Shown here: in pieces, positions 10,518-19,318 of the stretch
Layout: every line of letters begins with the position of its first letter
Position numbering within the stretch: position 1 is the first letter of the stretch
Made by a program: the position numbers and the translations under genes
Assembly: GCA_016713585.1 (NCBI GenBank)
Contig: JADJOV010000001.1
Span: 665,771 to 729,770, forward strand
From: Bdellovibrionales bacterium
GTDB lineage: Bacteria; Bdellovibrionota; Bdellovibrionia; Bdellovibrionales; Bdellovibrionaceae
Direction of reading: 5' to 3'
DNA: 64,000 nt
Notes under the pieces: model-generated
The model's database searches: none
Seen by the model: the letters and a program-made list of their open reading frames with translations, nothing else
Told to the model about the DNA's origin: nothing

Positions 10518-11113
10518 TGGCGATTTTTCGAGTGGGTGAAAGATTCAGGAAGCACAGACTGCTCAAGCGGCGGGGTGGTCGGCGAGATGTGACAGTGGTT
10601 TTATCTTTGACAGCCATGGTCGATATGTTTACCGTTCTCGTGATCTTTCTGCTTCAAAGCTATAATACAACAGGGAGAGTCATTTATTTGCCGAAAGACG
10701 TTAGTCTTCCAAAGGCGCAAACCATTAAACCATTAAGCCCTTCTGTGGTTGTGACTATTTCCGAAAAAGAAATTCTGGTCGATAAATTTGTGGTTGCAAC
10801 CTATGCAGACATAAAAGCCCAGAACGAAATGTTGATTCCCACCTTGCAAAAAGAAGTTGTAGCGGCTTTGGCCCGTGCGAAAGTCGAATATGACGGCAAA
10901 TTACAAAATAAAATTAAAAATCTTGTTCAGACAGACAAAAAAGATTTGAAGACGACAGCTGAAGAGGATAAAAACACCTGGAAACAAGTCACGGTCCAGG
11001 CGGATAAGGGTATGGATTTCCAAACGGTTCGAAAAGTACTATTCACGGTGACTGAGGCTGGGGCAGGGCAAATTAATTTCGCTGTTCTTAAGCAAGCTTT
11101 AAGTAATGAATAG
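10517..11113 (+). CDS. Second TolR/ExbD-type channel subunit (AglS-like)
   Basis: This 198-residue single-pass protein has a basic cytoplasmic head (RFRKHRLLKRRGGRRD) followed by VTVVLSLTAMVDMFTVLVIF. The Asp in AMVDMFTVL is the expected proton-relay residue. The periplasmic part is Lys-rich and ends in an ExbD-like fold (TVTEAGAGQINFAVLK). Its ATG overlaps the previous stop region (TAATGG). Two TolR paralogues with one TolQ is characteristic of the Agl motor rather than of Tol-Pal or TonB systems. It is intact and closes the gliding cluster; the LPS-export genes begin 11 bases on. Confidence 0.82.
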   Translation: MAIFRVGERFRKHRLLKRRGGRRDVTVVLSLTAMVDMFTVLVIFLLQSYNTTGRVIYLPKDVSLPKAQTIKPLSPSVVVTISEKEILVDKFVVATYADIKAQNEMLIPTLQKEVVAALARAKVEYDGKLQNKIKNLVQTDKKDLKTTAEEDKNTWKQVTVQADKGMDFQTVRKVLFTVTEAGAGQINFAVLKQALSNE

Positions 11114-11123
11114 ATCGTAGTCC

Positions 11124-12092
11124 ATGAGCAACTGGCGCAAGATAGCCTTTAGTCTACTTCTTGTTTTTCTTCTGTTTGAGATTATTGTCATATTTCCCGG
11201 TCGGCTTGAAAAGAACGACAATATTGAAGAGCAACAGAAAAAGCTCTCAAAGCTCAGTGGAACTCCAGAACAGGTGATGAAACAGATTAATCTTGTTGAG
11301 GCGCAACATGGCCACCGTGATTGGGAACTTTTTGCGGAAGTGGCCGAGGGGACCCAAGAAAAAGCAATGTGGGAGCTCAAGAAAGTGCGCGTTTTGTTTT
11401 ATACCAATGAAGTCGTCGTCTATACGGTCACAGGCAATCGTGGTCAGATTGATGGAAAATCGAAGAATATGACCATTGAGGGTGATGTCGTGACTAAATC
11501 TGCGAATGGCTATGAATATAGAGCCGAGCAGGTTTACTATCTGGCGGCGGAGCGTAAGATTCGAACCCCAGGGGCCTTGTCCATGATCGGACCAAAGGAT
11601 TCTCAAGGTCAGGGATTGCTGCTGACCGGTACTCGAATGACAATTTTGGTAGATAATTCAAAGATGCTGATTGATTCCGAGGTTCGAGCCTCGAAAGTCT
11701 TAAGTGATCAGCGAACTCTAAAAATTGAAAGTGATAGCGCTGAATTCAATGGCGTCGACAACGAAGCAAAATTTTTGGGCCGCGTTAAACTATCTTATGA
11801 TAAAATGGAAATCCGGGGGCCTCTGGCCATTTTTTCATATAAAAAGGGCACCAATTTGTTGGATTCAATTCTTATGAAAGGTGGAATACAGGCCGTTGAC
11901 CAGCAAAAGTTTGCCACTGCCGAAAATATGACAGTTGATGTTTTAACCCAAAAAATGGTTTTTCGTGGTCAGCCGCGCTTAGTCCAAAACAACGATGAAC
12001 TCAATGGTGAAGAAATCATCTTCCTTGAAGGGGGGAAAAAAGTTAAGGTAGAGAAAGTAAAGGTGAATGCGAATGAGTCTCCTCGAAATTGA
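11124..12092 (+). CDS. LPS export protein, LptC-LptA (OstA) fusion
   Basis: The ATG at 11124 starts a 322-residue protein with one N-terminal membrane helix (IAFSLLLVFLLFEIIVIF). Two beta-jellyroll regions of the LPS-transport family follow: an LptC-like part (residues ~55-195; WELFAEVAEGTQEKAMWELK, VVTKSANGYEYRAEQVYYL) and an LptA/OstA-like part (~200-315; LKIESDSAEFNGVDNEAKFL, LNGEEIIFLEGGKKVKVEKV). Usual LptC is about 190 residues, so the extra length equals a second domain. lptB overlaps the 3' end and no separate lptA lies between, which supports a fused bridge carrying LPS from the inner membrane into the periplasm. It is intact. Confidence 0.8.
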   Translation: MSNWRKIAFSLLLVFLLFEIIVIFPGRLEKNDNIEEQQKKLSKLSGTPEQVMKQINLVEAQHGHRDWELFAEVAEGTQEKAMWELKKVRVLFYTNEVVVYTVTGNRGQIDGKSKNMTIEGDVVTKSANGYEYRAEQVYYLAAERKIRTPGALSMIGPKDSQGQGLLLTGTRMTILVDNSKMLIDSEVRASKVLSDQRTLKIESDSAEFNGVDNEAKFLGRVKLSYDKMEIRGPLAIFSYKKGTNLLDSILMKGGIQAVDQQKFATAENMTVDVLTQKMVFRGQPRLVQNNDELNGEEIIFLEGGKKVKVEKVKVNANESPRN

Positions 12093-12795
12093 GAAACTAT
12101 CAAAAACTTATAATAAGCGCCAGGTGGTTAAGGACGTTTCCTTCACTGTCGAGTCCGGTCAAGTGGTGGGGCTTTTAGGGCCCAATGGTGCTGGAAAAAC
12201 AACATCATTCTATATGGTTGTTGGGCTAGTTAAACCTGATGCGGGTGAAATTCGCCTCGACCATTTGGCAATTACCCAGATGCCAATGTATCGTCGGGCG
12301 CGGGTGGGATTGAGTTATTTGGCTCAAGAACCCAGTATTTTTCGAAAACTGACTGTCGCTGAAAACATTCTTGTCGCCCTCGAGGCTCAGGGCTTAGACC
12401 GAAGTGAACGCTTGGAACGCCTTGAGACTTTGCTGAGTGATTTTCGAATTGGTCATTTGAGGGATAATTATGGATATTCCCTCTCAGGCGGGGAACGAAG
12501 GCGGGTTGAAATTGCCAGAGCTCTCGCGGGTAGTCCTAAGTTTATTCTTCTGGATGAACCTTTTGCCGGGATTGATCCCATTGCCGTATCAGACATTCAG
12601 AATATTATCCGCGAGCTTAAGGCCAAAGGTATAGGTGTTTTGATAACTGACCATAACGTGCGTGAGACTTTAGGAATTTGCGATTATGCTTATATATTGA
12701 AGGACGGGAGTATTCAGGTTTGGGGCACGACCGATGAAATTGCCCATTCAGAACTCGCCAGAAGATTTTATTTGGGTGAGAATTTTAAATTGTAA
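12073..12795 (+). CDS. lptB: LPS export ABC transporter ATPase LptB
   Basis: ATG 12073 is preferred over the in-frame ATG 12067 because AGGTG lies 7 bases before it. The 240-residue ATPase has all ABC motifs: Walker A GPNGAGKTTSFYMVVG, Q-loop GLSYLAQEPSIF, signature YSLSGGERRRVEIARAL, Walker B FILLDEPFAGIDP and switch His in VLITDHNV. GLSYLAQEPSIFRKLTV and FYLGENFKL are typical of LptB. It supplies ATP energy for extracting LPS from the inner membrane with LptFG and LptC. It overlaps the LptC-LptA gene by 20 bases and is followed 15 bases later by rpoN, a conserved proteobacterial arrangement. Confidence 0.95.
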   Translation: MSLLEIEKLSKTYNKRQVVKDVSFTVESGQVVGLLGPNGAGKTTSFYMVVGLVKPDAGEIRLDHLAITQMPMYRRARVGLSYLAQEPSIFRKLTVAENILVALEAQGLDRSERLERLETLLSDFRIGHLRDNYGYSLSGGERRRVEIARALAGSPKFILLDEPFAGIDPIAVSDIQNIIRELKAKGIGVLITDHNVRETLGICDYAYILKDGSIQVWGTTDEIAHSELARRFYLGENFKL

Positions 12796-12810
12796 GGAGC
12801 TTTAGATCCC

Positions 12811-14247
12811 ATGGCTTTAAAACAAACAATGTCGATGAGCCAGAACCTTGTCATTACGCCGCAATTACAGCAGGCGATTAAATTATTGCAGATGTCTCGA
12901 CTTGAAATGGAGTCTGCGGTTCGTTCTGAATTGGAAGAAAATCCAATTCTTGAAGAAGGTGTAGATCTCAAAGAAGAAGACCTCAAGCGAATCAAAGAGG
13001 CGGCAGAGTCGGTCGAAGGTCGCGAAGCTGAAGGGGCTCAAGATCAGAGCACTCAGGATCCACAAAAACAAGATGAGTTTGAATGGGATTCCTATTTTGA
13101 ATCCGCCCAGAAGCCTCCTCGGGAAATGTCCAGTGGCAGTGAAGAGATAATGAATTATGAAAATGTCATCACAACCTCACAGACCCTGCATGATTATCTT
13201 TATTGGCAAGTGAAGATGACGGGTTTTTCTGACCAAGAAGAAAAGGCCGCCGATGCCATTATCAACTATATTGACGATGAGGGTTACCTTAAAATTCCCC
13301 TGGAACAAATTGCTGAAGAAGATAAACTTCCTATTGAAGATTTAGAGGACGCACTGTCCTTGATTCAAGAGTTTGATCCACCGGGAGTTGGAGCTCGAAA
13401 CTTGAAAGAGTGCTTGCTGATTCAGGCCAAACAGCTTGAGGAAGATACCAAAGATTTGGTTTATTTGATTAATAATCATATTAAAGAACTCGAGAAAAAA
13501 AACTACGATGCGATTGCCAAAGCTTTAAATAAGGACGTTCGAGAAGTTATCGAAATGTGTAAAATTATATACACAATGGATCCAAAGCCGGGGCGCGCTT
13601 ACATGTCGAACGACACTCAATATGTGACGCCAGATGTTTATGTTTACAAGGTCGGGGATGACTATGTTGTATCATTAAATGAGGATGGTTTACCTCGACT
13701 GAAAATCTCAAATTTTTACAAAAACATGCTCAAAGGTGGAAATACCAACAAACAAGAGCATGATTATATTCAAGAAAAATTGAAAGCGGCGGTCTGGTTA
13801 ATTAAATCCATTCATCAGCGACAACGCACTATTTATAAAGTGACTGAAAGTATTGTGAAACACCAGAAAGATTTTTTTGAAAAAGGGTCTGCCTTTCTGA
13901 AGCCCATGGTTTTACGCAATATTGCCAATGATATTGGAATGCATGAATCCACAGTCAGTCGGGTGACCACGGCTAAGTACGTTCATACACCCCAGGGTAT
14001 TTACGAGCTGAAGTACTTCTTTAATTCTGGAATTTCCTCCGCCGACGGACAGGATTTGGCCAGCGAATCCGTGAAGCTCAAAATCAAGGAGTTTGTGTCT
14101 AAGGAGGATGTCAAAAACCCACTTTCAGACCAGAAAATTGCTGAGATTTTGGCTAAAGAAGGGCTTCAGATCGCCAGACGGACCGTTGCTAAATATCGTG
14201 AGATGATGAAGATTCTTCCATCAAGTCAGCGAAAAAAATACTTTTAG
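12811..14247 (+). CDS. rpoN: RNA polymerase sigma-54 factor RpoN
   Basis: This 478-residue protein has an intact three-region architecture. The N-terminal activator-interacting region contains LVITPQLQQAIKLLQMSRLE, an acidic Gln/Glu linker covers residues ~45-100, the core-binding domain contains LIQEFDPPGVGARNLKECLL, a helix-turn-helix segment includes IGMHESTVSRVTTAKYV, and the C-terminal RpoN box reads ARRTVAKYRE. It directs transcription from -24/-12 promoters with AAA+ activators, one of which is encoded at 31959-33548. It follows lptB by 15 bases with AAGGAGC upstream. The stop overlaps the convergent aminotransferase stop by 4 bases. Confidence 0.96.
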   Translation: MALKQTMSMSQNLVITPQLQQAIKLLQMSRLEMESAVRSELEENPILEEGVDLKEEDLKRIKEAAESVEGREAEGAQDQSTQDPQKQDEFEWDSYFESAQKPPREMSSGSEEIMNYENVITTSQTLHDYLYWQVKMTGFSDQEEKAADAIINYIDDEGYLKIPLEQIAEEDKLPIEDLEDALSLIQEFDPPGVGARNLKECLLIQAKQLEEDTKDLVYLINNHIKELEKKNYDAIAKALNKDVREVIEMCKIIYTMDPKPGRAYMSNDTQYVTPDVYVYKVGDDYVVSLNEDGLPRLKISNFYKNMLKGGNTNKQEHDYIQEKLKAAVWLIKSIHQRQRTIYKVTESIVKHQKDFFEKGSAFLKPMVLRNIANDIGMHESTVSRVTTAKYVHTPQGIYELKYFFNSGISSADGQDLASESVKLKIKEFVSKEDVKNPLSDQKIAEILAKEGLQIARRTVAKYREMMKILPSSQRKKYF

Positions 14248-15437
14248 TTTAATGTTTTAAAAACTTTCAGAGCCCGATCTATGTCTTCATCGGAATTATG
14301 CAGGCTTGGCGAAAAACGAATCGTGATTTGTCCTCTCGGAGAGGGCGGAGCATGTATCTGAATACCAAAATCTTGTAAGAGGCCTTGGATTATATTATTC
14401 CCATATTTTCGCAAGATGATATCTGGTGCGGCAAAGGATGTTAATGGGCCCCAATCTTTTCCAGAGGGGGTTAAGTCCTGCCATCCCAGTTCGCGGAGAC
14501 CATGTCTTATTTTGTTCTTCAGATGGTTAATCCTGCTTCGTATGCTGTCTGGCCCAACTTGGTCCCAAAACTCACAGGCATCTTTGATGGCGAACCAGGA
14601 CGAAAAGTCTTGGCAACTTGAATGGAGCATTTGACTAGCAAATCGATACCCTGGGGCGAACTCTTCGTGGAATTGAGGAGTCTCGAAGACTGTCCAGCTG
14701 CCTTGAAGGGGACGAAGCTCTGCCTGCCTGCGCGGATGCACCCAAGCAAAGCCTGATCCTTTCGGTGCCATCATCCATTTGTGTAGATTTCCAGCATAGG
14801 CGTCCACGTTTGAAAAACTGTTTCCGTTTAAAGGCAAAGCTCCGAGAGCGTGGGCGCCATCAACAACCAAGTAGATTCCTCGTCGAGCGGTTTCCTCAGC
14901 AAGCTTTTCGATGGGTACTACCAATCCATTAAGACTCATCACATGACTGACCAAGAGCATTTTCGTTCGAGGAGTTATCTGCGAAACAAAATAATCTACA
15001 AGCAAATCCCCCGCAGAAACAAGATGAAGTGGTCCTAAAGACTCAAGATATTCAGCCAAAGGGAGTAGCCGCAGGGAAGCTTTTTCATTTAAGGCCTTCA
15101 GTCGACAAATATTAATTATTGCTCCATATTCAAGATCCGAAGCCAGGATTTCATCTTCGGTTTTGAGGGGGAAGCCTAAGATCAGGTCGTTCAAAGCCAT
15201 TGTGACGTTAGATCGCAAAAACAAATCTTTGGCTTCGACTCCGAGCCAGTCAGCAAATTTCTTTTGGGTTGTCCATAGTTGACCCCAGGTCGAAATCAGA
15301 CTTCGCGTGGGATTAATTTCATAGGTTCTTAGATATTCTAACTTGGCATCCATAATCGGTACTGGAACTCGTGATAGAGTTCCAGCATTCAGATAAATCA
15401 CACTTGGTTCGGGTCTGAAGTATTTCTCAAATTTCAT
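14244..15437 (-). CDS. Class V aminotransferase-fold PLP enzyme
   Basis: About 397 residues from the ATG at 15437, preferred because AAGGA lies 7 bases upstream on the minus strand; an alternative ATG at 15461 lies inside dsbD. The protein has the class V PLP fold: an N-terminal YLNAGTLSRVPVPI, the Asp that pairs with the pyridine ring in YLVVDGAHALGALPLN, and the PLP-binding Lys in GNLHKWMMAPKGSGFAWVHP. This group includes isopenicillin N epimerase-like and cysteine desulfurase-like enzymes, and the substrate cannot be told from sequence. The start overlaps the dsbD stop by 11 bases, so the two are probably co-transcribed. It converges on rpoN. Confidence 0.8.
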   Translation of the reverse strand: MKFEKYFRPEPSVIYLNAGTLSRVPVPIMDAKLEYLRTYEINPTRSLISTWGQLWTTQKKFADWLGVEAKDLFLRSNVTMALNDLILGFPLKTEDEILASDLEYGAIINICRLKALNEKASLRLLPLAEYLESLGPLHLVSAGDLLVDYFVSQITPRTKMLLVSHVMSLNGLVVPIEKLAEETARRGIYLVVDGAHALGALPLNGNSFSNVDAYAGNLHKWMMAPKGSGFAWVHPRRQAELRPLQGSWTVFETPQFHEEFAPGYRFASQMLHSSCQDFSSWFAIKDACEFWDQVGPDSIRSRINHLKNKIRHGLRELGWQDLTPSGKDWGPLTSFAAPDIILRKYGNNIIQGLLQDFGIQIHAPPSPRGQITIRFSPSLHNSDEDIDRALKVFKTLN

Positions 15438-17310
15438 TTTTTTTCCTTGAAACAGGAGCATTGAGTGCGCGTGTCATGCGACTCAGAAATTTATCTGGCT
15501 TCTCAAACTCCGTGAGGGTCAAAGATTGAAGCCATTCACCTTGAGCACTAAGAAAAATCAAAGTCGGTAGGCCTTGAATTTTGTACTTGAGTTTAAGTTT
15601 TCGCAGGAGAGCACTGTCTTTTGTCGCATCCATTTTAAGAATCACAAACTTCTGACTGAGGGAACGAACTTGGGGATCTGTGAAGGTTCGTTCTTCAAGT
15701 TCGTGGCAGGCGACACACCATTCCGCCCAAAAATCTATAATGACTGGAAGTCCTTGGCTGGCAGCCTGTGAAACTTCGAACTCAGTGTACTCACGAGCCA
15801 GCCATTTTGTTCCAGGCAGGTCAGAGGGTGCAGTTTGGGACAAGTTTGGATTAGCGCTTTGGTTCTTCCAAGGGAAAAGTCCTGGCAGAGTCCCCTCTGC
15901 AGTGAAAAGTACTCCGATGATAAAGGCACAAAGGGCGGCGCCTTTGCGAACCTGTTTCCAGGAACTTGCCCTTGGGGTGGTTGAACTGAAGGCTCCAAAA
16001 TAACTCGAAAAAAGAATCAAACCAGTTCCTAGAGCGAGATTCCACCAACGATCACTCAGAGCAAATTGCAAATAATAATAGAGTCCAACGAGCATGAGAA
16101 GTGCCAAAAAAACTTTGACTCCGTCCATCCAGGGGCCAGATTTCGGGAGCTTGCGTGTCAGCTCTGAGAAAGCGCCAAGGAGAATGAAAAGAAAACCCAT
16201 GCCCATGGCATAGGTAAATAACAGGAAAAAACCTAGGACATAGCTGCCCTGGGTTGCCACAAAGGCCAAAATCGCAACTAAAATGGGGCCGACACAAGGG
16301 CTTGCAACGACTCCGGCGAAAAGACCTGAAATCAAAGCGCCGAGATAACCAGTTTTTTTCGTGCCCCGGCCAAAGTAGTGCCGAATGAAAGCCGGCATTT
16401 GAAGGTCAAAGAAACCCAACAAGCTCAAGGCCATAACCAACATGAGCAAACAGAGGGCTCCGATGATCCAAGGGTTGCCTAAGGCCGATCCAAAAAGACT
16501 TCCAGTTTTTACTGCGAGCAAACCGAGAACCGAATAGGTGATTGCAATTCCGTGCACATAGACAAGGCTCAAGATAAAATTTTGTCGGCGTGACCGTCCC
16601 TCAGCACCGCTTCCCAGTATAGCTAAGGTGATTGGGATCATTGGAAATATGCAAGGGGTAAAACTAGTTAGTAGCCCGGCCAAGAACGCCAAAAGAAAGG
16701 CCAGGGGACGGCTCGTGCTTAGTGCCGAACTAAATCCTTCGAGGCTAAAAATTGAAGGACTGTCACGCGGTGGCACTGATGAGGCACCAGGCGTCTGAGG
16801 TGCGCTCAGTGAAGGGGCCCAAGGACTCCACTGAGTTTCAAGTTTTTTCGGTGTCGGAAAAAGGCAGAAGCTATCTGTACAGGCTTGGTAGGTCAGTGTA
16901 AATTTAATAGAAATTGTTTCCAATTGAGCGTCCGCGGAACTTTGTGAGGGCAGAAGGCGACTGGGCGCTTCGATAGGAAATTCAAGGGTTGCTTCATTTT
17001 CAATTCCGGTGCGCTCTCGGTTTGAAAACTTATCGTACCATGTTTTGAGAGGTGTAATTTTGATTGGTCCAATTAAGAACCCCTCTGGTTCTTCAATGGC
17101 GAGTTTGAATTGCTCCGCGTAGGCATGGTACTGCGCAGGCAATTTAACTTTCAGACTGAGAGTTCCGCTTTGACCAAGCCTTAAGTTCAGAGGTTGAATC
17201 TGGCTCTCAACAAGCAAGGGGTCCTTGCTATCAAAGGGGACCTGAGCCCAGGTTCCGCGGACGAAGCCGACTTGGAGTGCGAGAGAAAGAATAAGAGTCA
17301 GTGATTTCAT
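15427..17310 (-). CDS. dsbD: Thiol:disulfide interchange protein DsbD
   Basis: The start is taken as ATG 17310 because the upstream extension precedes a clean signal peptide (MKSLTLILSLALQVGFVRG). About 627 residues hold the three DsbD modules: an N-terminal periplasmic domain (residues ~30-180) with a Cys pair in TYQACTDSFCLFP, a central eight-helix CcdA-like membrane domain with redox Cys in FTPCIFPMIPITLAIL and ASPCVGPILVAILAF, and a C-terminal thioredoxin domain with WAEWCVACHELEERTF. It carries electrons from cytoplasmic thioredoxin to periplasmic disulfide isomerases and cytochrome maturation. All six expected Cys are present. It is transcribed with the aminotransferase gene downstream. 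Confidence 0.93.
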   Translation of the reverse strand: MKSLTLILSLALQVGFVRGTWAQVPFDSKDPLLVESQIQPLNLRLGQSGTLSLKVKLPAQYHAYAEQFKLAIEEPEGFLIGPIKITPLKTWYDKFSNRERTGIENEATLEFPIEAPSRLLPSQSSADAQLETISIKFTLTYQACTDSFCLFPTPKKLETQWSPWAPSLSAPQTPGASSVPPRDSPSIFSLEGFSSALSTSRPLAFLLAFLAGLLTSFTPCIFPMIPITLAILGSGAEGRSRRQNFILSLVYVHGIAITYSVLGLLAVKTGSLFGSALGNPWIIGALCLLMLVMALSLLGFFDLQMPAFIRHYFGRGTKKTGYLGALISGLFAGVVASPCVGPILVAILAFVATQGSYVLGFFLLFTYAMGMGFLFILLGAFSELTRKLPKSGPWMDGVKVFLALLMLVGLYYYLQFALSDRWWNLALGTGLILFSSYFGAFSSTTPRASSWKQVRKGAALCAFIIGVLFTAEGTLPGLFPWKNQSANPNLSQTAPSDLPGTKWLAREYTEFEVSQAASQGLPVIIDFWAEWCVACHELEERTFTDPQVRSLSQKFVILKMDATKDSALLRKLKLKYKIQGLPTLIFLSAQGEWLQSLTLTEFEKPDKFLSRMTRALNAPVSRKKNEI

Positions 17311-17450
17311 TTGTTCGGATTCTACGCTCAAAAAGGCCCTGGAGTCGACCCTAGATTTATCTTAAAACCCAGACTTTAGCCGTGATTCAGAAAAAGGCCT
17401 CAATTTTTGCCGAGCGTCTTCCGACAAAGAACCACAGAAGAGGTCTATTT

Positions 17451-18317
17451 ATGGGATTTGTAGGTATCATCGTTGTTTTCGCCATGGTCTTTGGTGGATT
17501 TGTCATCGCCGGTGGACACATGCACATTATTTTCGTGGCAGCACCCATTGAGATGATGATTATTGGTGGCGCTGCTCTGGGAGCATATATAATTGCGAAT
17601 CCAATGAAGACAATTAAAATGGGATTCAAGCTGGGCATGAAATCATTGACCGCGAAGGGGCCACAGAAGAAAGACTTTCTTGAACTATTGCAGCTTCTCT
17701 TTCAGCTGTTTCAGGTCTTTCGAAAAGAAGGTCCACAGGGAATTGAAAAGCATATTGAGGAACCAGCAAAGAGTGACATTTTCAAAGCCTATCCCGGATT
17801 TATGCATAATCATCATGCCGTCGATTTTCTTTGCGATACGATGAAGATCACTCTTTCTGCCGAACTTTCCCCGTACGACGTTGATGATTTGTTGGAAGCG
17901 GATATTAAGGGAATTCACGCCGAAGAACATTTGGCACAACATGCTGTTCAATCGGTCGCAGATGGATTCCCTGGACTGGGGATTGTGGCCGCCGTCCTTG
18001 GAATCGTGAAAACAATGGGACATTTGACAGAAGGAACTGAAGTGATTGGAACCTTGGTTGCAAAAGCCCTTGTTGGAACGATGCTTGGGGTTTTCGGAGC
18101 CTACGGAATGATTGGACCCGTGGCGACAAAAATGGCGGCAGATATTGCGGCCGAGGGGAAATATCTCGAATGCATCAAAGCAGCAATGATTGCCTTGCAG
18201 CGGGGAGCACCTCCGTTAGTTTGTGTAGAGTATGCAAGAAGAACAGTCATGCCTGAAGAGCGTCCGACATTTAATGAAATGGATAAAGCGACAAAAGATA
18301 TCAAGAAAGCTGCATAG
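17451..18317 (+). CDS. motA: Flagellar motor stator protein MotA
   Basis: ATG 17451 begins directly with the first membrane helix (MGFVGIIVVFAMVFGGFVIA), as usual for MotA; an upstream GTG at 17382 would add a basic head and is less likely. The 288-residue protein has four membrane segments, including GLGIVAAVLGIVKTMGHL and ALVGTMLGVFGAYGMIGPVA, where conserved prolines contact the MotB helix. Together with MotB it forms the proton-driven stator that turns the flagellum. motB starts 15 bases downstream. Bdellovibrio carries several MotAB pairs, so others may exist outside the window. It is intact. Confidence 0.93.
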   Translation: MGFVGIIVVFAMVFGGFVIAGGHMHIIFVAAPIEMMIIGGAALGAYIIANPMKTIKMGFKLGMKSLTAKGPQKKDFLELLQLLFQLFQVFRKEGPQGIEKHIEEPAKSDIFKAYPGFMHNHHAVDFLCDTMKITLSAELSPYDVDDLLEADIKGIHAEEHLAQHAVQSVADGFPGLGIVAAVLGIVKTMGHLTEGTEVIGTLVAKALVGTMLGVFGAYGMIGPVATKMAADIAAEGKYLECIKAAMIALQRGAPPLVCVEYARRTVMPEERPTFNEMDKATKDIKKAA

Positions 18318-18331
18318 AGGTAGGGGTTTCA

Positions 18332-19306
18332 TTGGCAAAAGAGAAGAGTATAATCGTTATAAAGAAAATCACTATCGCTGGTGGTGGCGGTCATGGGGGG
18401 TCTTGGAAAGTTGCCCTGGCTGATTTTATGACAGCGATGATGGCGTTTTTCTTGGTGATGTGGCTTTTGAATCAAACAGAAGAAACAAAGAAGGCAGTTT
18501 CAGACTATTTTTCAACTCCATCTTTAATAGAATATAACTTTCAAAATTTTGGCGCTGAAGTCACTCTTGAGAAATTGTTCTTAGACCTTGTTAACGAACC
18601 GCTTAAGGCATTTCAAAGTTTTATGGAACCGATGGATCGAACTCCTGATCTTTTGGACATGGGATCTTCCAAAGTCGTTGCAGCCTACGTGGCTGATCAG
18701 TTGATGGATTATGCAAAAAATGTGAGTGTGAATCCAGATGGCTTTGATTTTGATATTCCCGACTCTCTTCTGTTTGAACGGGGCACAGCAAAGCCATTGG
18801 TTTCCTTCGTTGAAATTCTCGAGAAATTGAAGGGCGTCACTACCGGGCTTAAGGATGCTGAGATTAAAGTCGTCTCAGCGTTGTTTCTCCAGGCTATTCC
18901 AGGGGCCAACCCCCAGAAAGCCAATGAGGTGGCTTCCGAACGTCTCGATTTAGTGAATAAAAAGATTCAAGCTTCTCTAGAGCACACTTCAACGAATGTC
19001 GTCGGCATGATAAATGTTGTAGATCGGAAAGGCGAGATAGATCCAAGTAAACTGATTGGGTTTATTAAAGTGAGCATCCGCCAAAAGGAGCAGACGGATG
19101 GAAAGCCGCGTCGAAAATTAGATGCAGCTTTTGGCGCACCAAAAACGGATATGAATGTGTATGACAATTTTGTTCACCAGCTGACAACCTCAAAGGGGAA
19201 AAATCCTGCGAAAGGTAAGCCAAATTCGAAACCAAGCCAAGATCCGAACCTTTTGAAGGATGTTGACTCAGAAGTCAAAGAGGGCTTGCCCAGTCGGACT
19301 GAATAG
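18332..19306 (+). CDS. motB: Flagellar motor stator protein MotB
   Basis: A TTG start follows AGGTAGGGG. The 324-residue protein has a Gly-rich N terminus (IAGGGGHGGSWKVALADFMT) leading into the single helix ADFMTAMMAFFLVMWLLNQ, whose Asp is the essential proton-binding residue of MotB. A plug-like segment (TEETKKAVSDYFSTP) follows. The periplasmic part (residues ~125-250) resembles a divergent OmpA-like peptidoglycan-binding domain (NEVASERLDLVNKKIQASL), and the tail is Lys/Pro-rich. It is paired with motA upstream and is intact. Confidence 0.9.
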   Translation: MAKEKSIIVIKKITIAGGGGHGGSWKVALADFMTAMMAFFLVMWLLNQTEETKKAVSDYFSTPSLIEYNFQNFGAEVTLEKLFLDLVNEPLKAFQSFMEPMDRTPDLLDMGSSKVVAAYVADQLMDYAKNVSVNPDGFDFDIPDSLLFERGTAKPLVSFVEILEKLKGVTTGLKDAEIKVVSALFLQAIPGANPQKANEVASERLDLVNKKIQASLEHTSTNVVGMINVVDRKGEIDPSKLIGFIKVSIRQKEQTDGKPRRKLDAAFGAPKTDMNVYDNFVHQLTTSKGKNPAKGKPNSKPSQDPNLLKDVDSEVKEGLPSRTE

Positions 19307-19318
19307 AAGGGGTGTTCA

